The notes under the pieces: generated by a model | Database searches by the model: none | What the model saw: the letters and a program-made list of their open reading frames with translations, nothing else | Told to the model about the DNA's origin: nothing | Assembly: GCF_001580365.1 (NCBI RefSeq) | Contig: NZ_CP014480.1 | Location: 1,613,008 to 1,677,007 of the forward strand | Direction of reading: 5' to 3' | From: Kocuria turfanensis | GTDB lineage: Bacteria > Actinomycetota > Actinomycetes > Actinomycetales > Micrococcaceae | DNA length: 64,000 nt | In this document: in pieces, positions 26,368 to 33,712 of the stretch | How positions within the stretch are numbered: the stretch's first letter is position 1 | Layout: each line of letters starts with the position of its first letter | Made by a program: the position numbers and the translations under genes

Positions 26368-26625
26368 GCGTGTCCCGCAGTGTCTCACAACAGTCGATGT
26401 AGACAACACAAGGCCCCCGAGATGGAAATACATAGTTGCGATACACCTCCACCTGCGGCTTTGTTCCGAATCGAAGGTGTCTCTTCAGGTGTCTCTCAAG
26501 CTGAGCGTTGCGCGACAGATAAAGGTCCCTCCTGATCCCCACCCCTCGCTGTAGGTCGTGAAACAATTAGGTACTAGAGGGGTTGATCTGATATAAGCCC
26601 CGACCGACTATCAGGAGAACCCCCC
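26368..26625. other. Non-coding region before the late-looking operon
   Basis: No gene seen. It is A/T-richer than the host, with no convincing ORF on either strand. GATATAA at about 26588-26594 may be a rightward -10, and TCAGGAGAA just before 26626 is the ribosome-binding site of the next gene. Confidence 0.45.
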
Positions 26626-26874
26626 ATGGGAGCCAAAACCAAGCCCTTCGATTGGAGCGCGACCCCGGCATCATGGGCCGAAATCGGGCAGCGCACGCTC
26701 TTCGAGATTTACGCCCTGCTGGGCAAGAATCACGCCGGGGCCGGTGCTGCTGAGGCCACCGCCGAGGAAATCACCCACGCTGTTGACCGCGCTATCCGTT
26801 CCGTGACTCCCCTGGACACCGTGCAGGCATGGGTGGCGGACAAGGCCGCTGACATCCCGGCGGTGACCCCGTGA
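26626..26874 (+). CDS. Small element protein, unknown
   Basis: An 82-residue protein with a Trp-containing N-terminus (KPFDWSATPASWAEIGQRTLFEIYALLG) and a helical C-terminal half. No family recognised. Strong AGGAG before the ATG. It opens a block of coupled genes leading to the tailspike; the next GTG overlaps its stop. Confidence 0.65.
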   Translation: MGAKTKPFDWSATPASWAEIGQRTLFEIYALLGKNHAGAGAAEATAEEITHAVDRAIRSVTPLDTVQAWVADKAADIPAVTP

Positions 26875-27260
26875 GCACCTTCAAGCCCCTCCCCGCCCAC
26901 CAGGCGCAGGCCCTAGGTCAGCTCGTGGCCGCGACGCTCGACGGTGTTGGTGACGTCGCGCTGTCCGAGGATGCTCCAAAGCCCCCGACCTGGGCTCAGC
27001 TCGCCAACCTCCGGGACGCCGCGTGCAAGACGCCCGCCCCCGTCGTGGCACTGTCCGCGCCCTCCCAACCGGCCGCGAAGCCGCAGACGGTGAAGCTCGT
27101 CAACGGCTCGTCCGTAGCGCAGCGCCGGGCCGCGGAGATCATCGCCCACGAGAAGATCCGGGACTTCGAAGCGAAGTACGGCGTCGGCGCGACCCTCGAG
27201 GAAGCCCGGGAGCAGGACGCCGCGAACGAGTACTTGGACCGGATGGGGCTGCGACCGTGA
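26871..27260 (+). CDS. Small element protein, unknown
   Basis: A 129-residue protein, Ala/Pro-rich in the middle. The C-terminus is a charged helix (AAEIIAHEKIRDFEAKYGVG, then EEAREQDAANEYLDRMG). No family recognised. Overlaps both neighbours by 4 bp (GTGA). Confidence 0.65.
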   Translation: MSTFKPLPAHQAQALGQLVAATLDGVGDVALSEDAPKPPTWAQLANLRDAACKTPAPVVALSAPSQPAAKPQTVKLVNGSSVAQRRAAEIIAHEKIRDFEAKYGVGATLEEAREQDAANEYLDRMGLRP

Positions 27261-27454
27261 CCGCCCCTCGTGAAACGACCACCGTCGGTGTCCGGTTTCC
27301 CGCCTCGCTGCTGTCCCGGGTGGACGAGCTCGCAGCCCACGCCGGACTGACCCGCTCCGGGGCCGTACTGCTGTCCGTCTCCGCCGGAATCGACCCCGTG
27401 GCCCGAGCCGTCGACGCCCACCCCGCCAACACTCCCCAGGAGACCCACCGATGA
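27257..27454 (+). CDS. Ribbon-helix-helix-like small protein
   Basis: A 65-residue protein. TTTVGVRFPASLLSRVDELA gives a beta-strand then helix, and LTRSGAVLLSVSAGI a second helix, the pattern of Arc/CopG DNA-binding proteins. It may regulate the late-looking block. GTG start overlaps the previous stop; its stop overlaps the next ATG. Confidence 0.65.
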   Translation: MTAPRETTTVGVRFPASLLSRVDELAAHAGLTRSGAVLLSVSAGIDPVARAVDAHPANTPQETHR

Positions 27455-28080
27455 ACCTGACCACCATCTCCCCCGACGACACCCTGGCCGAGGCCCGCGA
27501 GCGCCTCACCGAAGCCACTGCTGCCCACCAGGCCGCCCGGGAAGCGTCCGACGCAGCCCGCGCCACCCTGGCCGCATTCGAGGCCGCCGCCGACCGTGGC
27601 GAGGAAGTGGACACCGCTACCTTCACCACGGCGAAGGCTGACCTGTCTCTCAAGTCCCGGCGTACCGCGGCGCTTTCCGCTCAGATTGCCGAGGCTCAGG
27701 AGGCCGTGGATCAGGCGCAGGAAGCCGTCTACGCCGCCCGCCTGACCGACATGGCCGCCACTCTTCCGTCACTGGACAAGCCCCGCCAGAAGGCCGTCAA
27801 GGCGTTCGAGGACTACCTTGCCGCTGTCCGCGCCCAGGACGACGCCGTGCGAGAGCTCTACGCCGAGGCGAAGGGTCTCCCGGACTTCCCCCACGGCAAG
27901 CCCGGCCAGGAGAAGGCGACCGGATGGCCGGCCTACGCCACCTCCTACCAGGGCCAGTGGAAGATCGAAGGCCGCCTCGGGCACGTCCTGATCGACGGCA
28001 AACCCATCAAGCGCCCCGACCTCACCCGTGAGGCTGAGCGCCTTGCAGAAGAACTGGTCCGGCAGGCCCGCACCCGCTAG
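27451..28080 (+). CDS. Coiled-coil element protein
   Basis: A 209-residue protein. Residues 10-115 are an Ala/Glu-rich heptad region predicted to form a long coiled coil (for example EARERLTEATAAHQAAREA and QIAEAQEAVDQAQEAVYAAR). The C-terminal 80 residues are mixed, with several aromatic residues. It could be structural or scaffold-like, given the nearby tailspike, but no family is recognised. ATG overlaps the upstream stop. Confidence 0.65.
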   Translation: MNLTTISPDDTLAEARERLTEATAAHQAAREASDAARATLAAFEAAADRGEEVDTATFTTAKADLSLKSRRTAALSAQIAEAQEAVDQAQEAVYAARLTDMAATLPSLDKPRQKAVKAFEDYLAAVRAQDDAVRELYAEAKGLPDFPHGKPGQEKATGWPAYATSYQGQWKIEGRLGHVLIDGKPIKRPDLTREAERLAEELVRQARTR

Positions 28081-28225
28081 ACCCCACAGACTGCGCCTTC
28101 CTCCTGCTTGGTGGTAGCGGAGGGCGCCACCGCCCCGTCCGTCGCCTGGAAACCGGCGGGCGGGGCACCCATCAAAACCGCTGACGGAGGACAGGCCCGA
28201 GGCACCCACTAACCAGGAGAACCCC

Positions 28226-28441
28226 GTGTCTGCTTCCACAACCGCCCGCCTCGGGTACGCCGTGCTCGGCACCATGCGCCTAGGCGACGACAGCCCGCCC
28301 CGCCTCGAGGACGCCCAGGCGATGCTCCAGGAGACCACCAACGCCCTCGTCCAGGCCATCCGCACCTGCGCCGCCCTTGCCGATAAGGTCGCCAACGCTC
28401 AGGCGATGGTGGACGCTGCCAAGTCGGAAGGTGCCCTCTGA
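28226..28441 (+). CDS. Small protein upstream of the tailspike
   Basis: A 71-residue protein. Its start (TARLGYAVLGTMRLG) resembles the N-terminal repeats of small actinophage tail proteins, and the rest is helical. The last base of its stop is the first base of the tailspike ATG (TGATG), so the two are translationally coupled. AGGAG lies upstream of the GTG start. Confidence 0.6.
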   Translation: MSASTTARLGYAVLGTMRLGDDSPPRLEDAQAMLQETTNALVQAIRTCAALADKVANAQAMVDAAKSEGAL

Positions 28442-29607
28442 TGGCGTACACGCCCCTCTACCCGGATCTGCCCCTCAAGTCGATCCTTACCCCGGACCAC
28501 CTCGCCCACATCGAGAATGGCATCGTCGGGGTGTCCACCGAGGCCCGCACATACGTCGATGACGTCGCTGTGCAGATCCAGGCCGGCCAGGTCACTGACG
28601 CGGCATTCGACTCCGCCGTGGACCGTGCCGCCGCTGACGGCCGCCTCGTCGTCGAAGGCGGGGGCATCGCCCAGGACCTCACCATCACCGAAGCCCAGGA
28701 GGGCGTGTACCGGATCGCGGACGGCACGGGCGAGATTCTGGGCCTGACCGAGGGTAAGAAACTGCCCGCGGCAGCGAAGACGGACTTGGCGTCGGACCTC
28801 ACGAACACCGCCACCGTGGTCGGCAAAGCCCTGTCCGATGGGTACGCCCCCGCCCTGGTGAACGGCAACGTGCCGGCGCGACGCGGCGAGTTCGCCCTGT
28901 CCCCGCTGAACTACGGGGCCGTCGGGGACGGTGTCACCAGCGACCAGGCGGCGCTGACCGCGACCCTCACGGCCGCCGCGGCCGGGGCCGTGATCGATCT
29001 CGGTGGGCGCACCTACAACGTCGGATCCGGGCTCACCATCGGGAAGAAAATCACTCTCCGCAACGGTAGCCTCACCGCAGTCGACGCACGGGTGGCTCTC
29101 CTGAATGCCGCCGGCATCCGCCTCGAAAACGTCCGAGTCTCCCGCTCCGGCACGGCGCGTTCCGGCTCATTCGATAGCGCCTTCACCGTCAACGCCGAAG
29201 AGGCACAGCTGGTGGCCGTCGTGGCCACGACTACGGTCGGGGACGCCTTGCACCTGGCGAACGGCACCTGCAACGGCACCGTCGTCGAAGGCGGCAGCTA
29301 CTCAACCTCAGACCCCAACGAGGCCTACGGCATCCAGCTCCGCTCCGGCGGGACGCACAACTACGACATCCGCATCTCCCGGGCTCGCATCCGGAACACT
29401 GGATACGGCACCGGCATCGGGCTCTACAACTGCTCTCGGTGCACCGTGGAGCACTGCGATGTCCGTGGCATCCGCAGATCCCCGTGGTTCACAGTCACCG
29501 GGTGGACCCTCGTCTCTGGTACGACCTACCGGGCGCTGGACCGCACCGATACGAACTCGAACGCGGTTTACGTGAACGGCGCCGAGTATCGAAAAAACTC
29601 CGATTGA
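28441..29607 (+). CDS. Phage tailspike/minor tail protein, truncated by IS insertion
   Basis: 388 residues remain. The N-terminus (LKSILTPDHLAHIENGI, residues 11-27) is a tail-attachment segment common in actinophage minor tail proteins. From about residue 150, LNYGAVGDGVTSDQAAL and DLGGRTYNVGSGLTIGKK start a right-handed beta-helix of the pectate-lyase-3 type used to bind or cut surface polysaccharide. The frame ends at the TGA of the IS inverted repeat, so the C-terminus is lost. No other tail gene is recognised, so the product would have to join another phage's virion. Confidence 0.75.
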   Translation: MAYTPLYPDLPLKSILTPDHLAHIENGIVGVSTEARTYVDDVAVQIQAGQVTDAAFDSAVDRAAADGRLVVEGGGIAQDLTITEAQEGVYRIADGTGEILGLTEGKKLPAAAKTDLASDLTNTATVVGKALSDGYAPALVNGNVPARRGEFALSPLNYGAVGDGVTSDQAALTATLTAAAAGAVIDLGGRTYNVGSGLTIGKKITLRNGSLTAVDARVALLNAAGIRLENVRVSRSGTARSGSFDSAFTVNAEEAQLVAVVATTTVGDALHLANGTCNGTVVEGGSYSTSDPNEAYGIQLRSGGTHNYDIRISRARIRNTGYGTGIGLYNCSRCTVEHCDVRGIRRSPWFTVTGWTLVSGTTYRALDRTDTNSNAVYVNGAEYRKNSD

Positions 29608-29631
29608 ACCGTCACGGCTTCTCTGCCGTCT

Positions 29632-30579
29632 TTATACGGGCTGCGCCGCCGGCTGGGGCGCAGTGATCTGATCGTAGTGGGCGGCCTCGAACTCGGCAGG
29701 CGGGACGTTGCCGAGGCTGGAGTGCAGCCTGCGGGTGTTGTACCAGTCCACCCAGGCCAGCGTGGAGTACTCGACGTCGCTGACAGTTTTCAGTGGTGCC
29801 TTCACGAACGGGCCCGGGCGGATGCACTCGGTCTTGTAGAGGCCGATGATCGACTCCATGAGGCAGTTGTCGTAGGCGTCCCCGACCGAACCGATCGACG
29901 GGGCCATCCCCTCCAGGGCCAGATGCTCGGTGAAGCGCAGCGCCGTGTACTGGGACCCGGCGTCGTGGTGATGGATCAGCCCCTCCGGCAGCACCAGGCC
30001 CTGACGGGTGCGGTCCCACCGGCCCATTCGCAGGCAGGTGAGCACCAGATCCGTCGTGCGGGTGGTGGCGGCGTTCCAGGACACGATGCGCTGGGCGAAG
30101 ACATCGACGATGAAGGCGACGTAGACGAATCCGGCCCAGGTGCGCACGTAGGTGAAGTCGGCGACCCACACGGTGTTCGGGGCCGCGGCGGTGAAGTTGC
30201 GGTTGAGCAGATCCGACGCCCGCGTCCCATCCTTGGCCGGGATCGTGGTGCGCACCCGCCGGCCTCGGACCACCCCGGCCAGCCCGAGGGAGCGCATCAG
30301 TCGATCCACCGTGCAGTGGGCCACCGCCAGCCCACACCGGCGCAGGTAGGCGGTCATCTTCCGCCGGCCGTAGAGGCCCTCCGGGGTGCCCACGGTGGCC
30401 AGCAGCACATCCATGACGATCGCGTCGCTGACCGTGCGCGCGGCAGGCTGCCGACCGGGTTGCTTCCAGGAGCGGTAGGTTCTCGCGGCGATCGGCACGC
30501 CCTGCTCGCGCAGGGCCGCGCAGATCGACTCGACCGCGTAGCCTTCGGACCTCATCTGGTCGATGAACCCGGCGATCAA
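29632..30579 (-). CDS. IS3-family transposase OrfB (DDE integrase)
   Basis: A 315-residue rve-type catalytic subunit. HTH_21-like region (YGRRKMTAYLRRCGL), then VADFTYVRTW (first Asp), HHHDAGSQYTA (second Asp) and DNCLMESIIGLYKTE (Glu) form the DDE triad. The C-terminus WVDWYNTRRLHSSLGNVPPAEFE is typical. The start TTG overlaps the orfA stop (TTGA). In IS3 elements a frameshifted OrfAB fusion is the active transposase. Confidence 0.93.
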   Translation of the reverse strand: MIAGFIDQMRSEGYAVESICAALREQGVPIAARTYRSWKQPGRQPAARTVSDAIVMDVLLATVGTPEGLYGRRKMTAYLRRCGLAVAHCTVDRLMRSLGLAGVVRGRRVRTTIPAKDGTRASDLLNRNFTAAAPNTVWVADFTYVRTWAGFVYVAFIVDVFAQRIVSWNAATTRTTDLVLTCLRMGRWDRTRQGLVLPEGLIHHHDAGSQYTALRFTEHLALEGMAPSIGSVGDAYDNCLMESIIGLYKTECIRPGPFVKAPLKTVSDVEYSTLAWVDWYNTRRLHSSLGNVPPAEFEAAHYDQITAPQPAAQPV

Positions 30580-30887
30580 CGATTGCGGGGGTCGAGCTCC
30601 CCCGCGAAGAAAATCGAGGCCTTGCGCAGGATCTCGTTGGCCTCGCGCAACCGTTTGTTCTCGGCCTTGAGCCGCTTGATCTCTTCGGCCTCGGCCGTGG
30701 TGACTCCATCCCGGTCCCCGGAGTCGATCTCGGCCTGACGGACCCAGTTGCGCAGCGTCTCCCGCCCCAGATCCAGCTGCTGACCGATCTGCTGACAGGC
30801 CACCGTCAGCGACGGATAGTCCTGCTGGTGCTCGCGCACCATGCGCACCGCTCGGGCCTTGAACTCGGCGTCGTACTTCTTGGGCAT
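30576..30887 (-). CDS. IS3-family transposase OrfA
   Basis: About 103 residues. The N-terminal helix-turn-helix (KKYDAEFKARAVRMV... LGRETLRNWVRQAE) is followed by a leucine-zipper-like helix (EIKRLKAENKRLREANEILRKA). It binds the IS ends. ATG at 30887 (MPKKYD) is preferred; an ATG at 30902 is also in frame. A TTTTC run near the end is a possible slippage point for OrfAB production. Confidence 0.9.
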   Translation of the reverse strand: MPKKYDAEFKARAVRMVREHQQDYPSLTVACQQIGQQLDLGRETLRNWVRQAEIDSGDRDGVTTAEAEEIKRLKAENKRLREANEILRKASIFFAGELDPRNR

Positions 30888-31007
30888 GTCCTCATCCTTC
30901 ATCGAAAGGAAGCGGCATCAAACCCGTGACGGTTCAAGGCGCTTTCCGTGCGCCTAGACCTATCTGCGTTCGTCGATCTAGGTGTTATCCCAAAACTGAC
31001 CCCTGCC

Positions 31008-31439
31008 TCAGGCAGGATCCTGAACCCACCAGCATGCCATGGCGATTTCGTTGGCTACGGTCTTCCAATGCTTGCGGTTCTTTTCAGGTTGAGGGGGACG
31101 TACCTCAGCATGCGAGCACCGCAAATCTTCGTCCTTCTCATATGGGTCATCCGCCAGCAAGACCCCCGCGTTTGCCTGTCGTGGAGTAGCAACATGGAAC
31201 CCGACAGAGCCGTACCGGTCGGGGTCATAGAGCGTGATAGGCAAACGACTTCGCCCTTGCAACACAGAGTCAAGGTGAGTAGACATACCCTCCTGCGCCT
31301 CACGGCGGAACGCTGCCGGATTAGGCGTATACCTACCGGTCAAAGGATCCCAGGTGCGAAAATCAGGTTTCTTGGGTATGCGCCGGTAGAGCGTATCTTC
31401 ATCCGATACCGTGTGGTGGTTAAATTCCCACTCGGTCAT
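31008..31439 (-). CDS. Third gene of attR-proximal cassette, unknown
   Basis: A 143-residue protein. Conserved-looking stretches include LYRRIPKKPD, FRTWDPLTGRYTPNPAAFRR and a C-terminal WKTVANEIAMACWWVQDPA. It may be an effector or toxin-like partner, but no domain is recognised. Its ATG overlaps the stop of the preceding gene by 4 bp. The IS right end lies 71 bp beyond its stop. Confidence 0.7.
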   Translation of the reverse strand: MTEWEFNHHTVSDEDTLYRRIPKKPDFRTWDPLTGRYTPNPAAFRREAQEGMSTHLDSVLQGRSRLPITLYDPDRYGSVGFHVATPRQANAGVLLADDPYEKDEDLRCSHAEVRPPQPEKNRKHWKTVANEIAMACWWVQDPA

Positions 31440-31957
31440 GCGTGCAGGTACGCCACACGCCAGTGTGGATTCGCATGGTTCGCGACCTCAGCCATCTGCG
31501 CGAGTACCATCGCAGCCGTAATGTTGAGTTCGGCGCATGGCTCATCGATGGTTATGGCAGTGCCCCCCTGACGCTTGGCCCACAGATAAATGGGACCGGT
31601 TTCGTCGACGTCAACTTGCAACGCGAGGGCACCCGTCACCCAGTGGAGCACAGCCACTCCATCATCATCAGGGACGATTGATGGGAAGGTCGTGCGCTCG
31701 TCACACGTGTCACGCAAGAAGTCGAGAACTTGCGACTTAGTCCTCCGGCTCAAGCCAAGCGGCCCCAGAACGTCACGGCCAAGCTTTGACATCTTGTTGC
31801 GAACATCGTCAATAACCGGAAGGGGAGGCTGGACAGGCCTCCATGTGAACTCACACGGCTGCACGTGTTCAATGAACGTGTGGGGTCGTTCAACTGGTCG
31901 CGAACCAGCGCTATGCCAGCCGGCCACGGCGAACGGGGCAGAAGCTGTAAGGCTCAT
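31436..31957 (-). CDS. Second gene of attR-proximal cassette, unknown
   Basis: A 173-residue protein. The N-terminal 60 residues are polar. The middle (RNKMSKLGRDVLGPLGLSRR) and the beta-rich FPSIVPDDDGVAVLHWVTGALALQ... LQVDVDETGPIYLWAK look folded. No family is recognised. ATG overlaps the TIGR04255-like stop by 4 bp and its own stop overlaps the third gene's ATG, so the three proteins are produced together. Codon use is less GC-biased than the host. Confidence 0.7.
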   Translation of the reverse strand: MSLTASAPFAVAGWHSAGSRPVERPHTFIEHVQPCEFTWRPVQPPLPVIDDVRNKMSKLGRDVLGPLGLSRRTKSQVLDFLRDTCDERTTFPSIVPDDDGVAVLHWVTGALALQVDVDETGPIYLWAKRQGGTAITIDEPCAELNITAAMVLAQMAEVANHANPHWRVAYLHA

Positions 31958-32724
31958 GACGTCTTCCCCCACTGTCGATGCATCTCTTCACTTGTGTGTA
32001 TGAGGAATTGTGCCACTAGTTCCTCGTGAACTTCCTGCAAAGCGTCGAACGCGTTGCCGTGTTGCAAGTCCACGCCCCGACTCAGACGTAGGGCTAGCAG
32101 CGGGTCCCCATCCTGGTTCGAATCGACCATGACCAGTGAGCTGTATGGGCTCTCCTCGCTTGCCTCTCGTTGCAACCGCACTCCCACGTACTGCTCAGCG
32201 CGTTCCACCTCAGGTGGCGCCATATTCCAGCCGGTGAGGATTCCGACAGCTAGCTCTCCCGCAGTTACAGACGCGATCTCATTGACGTAGTAACACTCCA
32301 CGGCTTGGATCTGGAGCCCGATCTGGTGCTTTGCCAGAGTGTCTGAGAAGTCACTGAACGATGTACGCATTCCTGCAAGGAGCTCTTCAAACCCGGGGTA
32401 CGAAGGGTTGCCCGCGTCATGGAAGCTCCACGTGACCTCAAAACGATCGCCCTGAAAGGACAGAGCTCGGTCCGACCCTTGATAAGTGGTGTATGGCATC
32501 GGCCATGCCTCAGAGTGACTGAGGAAGGACACTGGGCCAGCATCCTCACGACCAGGTAGCGGCGGCCGCTCCGTCACCACGGGATAGTCATGCCCCCATC
32601 GCTGGCTTAATGGTGCGACAGCATGAGGCCCCACCGGCGCGTCGGACGAGAAGTGCAAGGTCAGGGTCACCTGTCGTATGGGAGGTTGCTTGAACTGGAG
32701 ACCCGTCGCTGCGTCGATCGTCAT
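31954..32724 (-). CDS. TIGR04255-like protein, first gene of attR-proximal cassette
   Basis: About 256 residues. PPIRQVTLTLHF, YPVVTERPPLP, and the later LSFQGDRFEVTW followed by YPGFEELLAGM match, from memory, the layout of the sporadically distributed TIGR04255 family (about 250 residues, function unknown, often in variable regions). The ATG at 32724 (MTIDAATG) starts just before the family-like N-terminus; earlier in-frame starts up to 32811 are less likely. It leads a leftward three-gene unit with 4-bp overlaps. Confidence 0.65.
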   Translation of the reverse strand: MTIDAATGLQFKQPPIRQVTLTLHFSSDAPVGPHAVAPLSQRWGHDYPVVTERPPLPGREDAGPVSFLSHSEAWPMPYTTYQGSDRALSFQGDRFEVTWSFHDAGNPSYPGFEELLAGMRTSFSDFSDTLAKHQIGLQIQAVECYYVNEIASVTAGELAVGILTGWNMAPPEVERAEQYVGVRLQREASEESPYSSLVMVDSNQDGDPLLALRLSRGVDLQHGNAFDALQEVHEELVAQFLIHTSEEMHRQWGKTS

Positions 32725-32807
32725 AGCCTCATCGTAAGGGTTGCACGCCCCACCCCCGGGCATCCGCTCCGCCCCCATTTGTGGGAGTGGCGAGCCTGGA
32801 CTTTGCG

Positions 32808-33041
32808 TCACCGCTTACCCCGCTTGTCGGCGCCGCCCCGCGGGTCGTAGATGTTCTGATCGGCCCACTTGTCCAACCAGTCGGAGCGGACACGCCAGTG
32901 ATGGGAACGTCCTTCGCCGACCTTGATGGCCGGCAGGTCGCCTCTGGCGAGATACCGGCGGACCGTTTCCGGGTGTAGGGACAGGATCTCGGCTACCTGC
33001 TGCAACGAGTAGTACTGCCTCTGTGGGACGGGGTCGGGCAC
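32808..33041 (-). CDS. Excisionase-like HTH protein, copy A
   Basis: A 77-residue HTH_17 (MerR/AlpA-like) protein: YYSLQQVAEILSLHPETVRR then the wing AIKVGEGRSHHWRVRSDWLDKW and a basic tail. It is clearly paralogous to the neighbouring upstream gene (33088-33330), with near-identical C-terminal halves. Near attR, it is a candidate recombination directionality factor or local regulator. Confidence 0.8.
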   Translation of the reverse strand: MPDPVPQRQYYSLQQVAEILSLHPETVRRYLARGDLPAIKVGEGRSHHWRVRSDWLDKWADQNIYDPRGGADKRGKR

Positions 33042-33087
33042 GGGTGCTTCCTCTCAAGAACCGCAACGACGAGTACGTGGACAACGG

Positions 33088-33330
33088 TCAGCGCCGCCTT
33101 CGGTTACTTCGCTTGTCCGCGCCGCCTCGAGGGTCGTAGAGGTTGTCTCTGGCCCACTTGTCCAACCAGTCGGAGCGGACCCGCCATTCGTGGTTCCCCG
33201 GTCCTCCAACTTTGATTGCAGGGATCTCCCCTATGGCGAAGTACCGGGCCACCGTCTTGGGGTGGAGGGATAAGAGATCCGCCACTTGTTGCAGGGTGAA
33301 GAACAGCTTGGCTGAGGCCGGCATTGGCAT
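33088..33330 (-). CDS. Excisionase-like HTH protein, copy B
   Basis: An 80-residue paralogue of the adjacent gene: FFTLQQVADLLSLHPKTVAR, AIKVGGPGNHEWRVRSDWLDKW and a longer Arg-rich tail. The DNA of the two genes is also similar, so the duplication is fairly recent. ATG at 33330 has GAAGGAG 7 bp upstream, which rejects the longer frame to 33462. Confidence 0.8.
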   Translation of the reverse strand: MPMPASAKLFFTLQQVADLLSLHPKTVARYFAIGEIPAIKVGGPGNHEWRVRSDWLDKWARDNLYDPRGGADKRSNRRRR

Positions 33331-33480
33331 GGGGGCTCCTTCAGGGGCGGTCAGTGAGACTGCCTGCGGATCTGTCGCGTTGACGGCAGTCTGCAACGAT
33401 CTGCCCGCTCGGTGCCACCGCACGTCTCTCGATAAGAGGTAAGGAGCGCGGCGACACCCCATATCGGGGCTCCCGTCTCC

Positions 33481-33505
33481 CCCACGCTTACCTCACGTTT
33501 TCGAC
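33481..33505 (+). promoter_or_regulatory. Candidate integrase arm-type site, right
   Basis: Matches 18430-18454 at 22 of 25 bases in the same orientation; it lies 112 bp inside attR. In the circular form the two would flank the attP core. The stretch 33331-33712 otherwise holds attR and a terminator but no gene. Confidence 0.6.
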
Positions 33506-33617
33506 GGCTCCCCGCGGAATCGGATGGAACGTCGAGAGCGGGCGGCCCGTGCTACTTCCGCGACATCACGCGGGACATGGCACCCGGCGACACCCGTCGG
33601 ATTCCTCGACGCCAGTA

Positions 33618-33652
33618 CAGAAGGTTGGGGGTTCGAATCCCTTCGGGCGCAC
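33618..33652 (+). repeat. attR core (35-bp direct repeat)
   Basis: Exact copy of the tRNA-Arg 3' end (18325-18359) without the 5' part of a tRNA. It marks the right end of the element. Confidence 0.95.
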
Positions 33653-33657
33653 CACTG

Positions 33658-33693
33658 ACGGAGGCCTCGGACCGCACGGTCCGGGGCCTCCGT
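33658..33693. terminator. Original tRNA-Arg terminator displaced by the element
   Basis: A 16-bp stem with one G-T pair (33658-33673, 33678-33693) and a 4-nt loop, 5 bp after attR. It also serves the leftward FAD monooxygenase gene. Confidence 0.8.
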
Positions 33694-33712
33694 CGTGCGC
33701 TCCCGCCAGGTC

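Larger units (their letters stand above)
29605..30936 (-). mobile_element. IS3-family insertion sequence (1332 bp)
   Basis: Ends are 13-bp perfect terminal inverted repeats TGAACCGTCACGG (29605-29617) and its complement (30924-30936), extending with one mismatch. Two overlapping transposase ORFs read leftward. Flanking triplets (GAT left, AGG right) differ, so no target duplication is seen, suggesting a deletion or rearrangement after insertion. Confidence 0.92.
18325..33652. mobile_element. tRNA-Arg-integrated phage-satellite-like element (about 15.3 kb)
   Basis: Bounded by a perfect 35-bp duplication of the tRNA-Arg 3' end. Inside are a tyrosine integrase and Xre repressor on one strand, a divergent AlpA-like gene and RepA-like ATPase operon, several small phage-type proteins, a truncated tailspike, an IS3-family copy and an attR-proximal cassette. 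Base composition is visibly less GC-rich than the host. Capsid, portal, large terminase and tape measure are absent. Size and layout (leftward int and repressor, rightward replication operon, accessory genes) recall phage-inducible islands. A degenerate prophage or plasmid-derived element is the alternative. Confidence 0.85.

Noticed and set aside
26123..26566. 147-residue antisense frame across the end of the Abi-like gene
   Set aside because: It runs through a strong terminator and the coding end of the plus-strand gene; no motif.
28441..29607. Diversity-generating retroelement acting on the tailspike
   Set aside because: No reverse transcriptase or template repeat is found in the element.
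29602..30939. Target-site duplication around the IS
   Set aside because: Left GAT and right AGG differ, and no longer flanking repeat is visible.
30948..31571. Continuation of the tailspike to the right of the IS
   Set aside because: The plus-strand frame there has no beta-helix character and is antisense to the coupled cassette genes.
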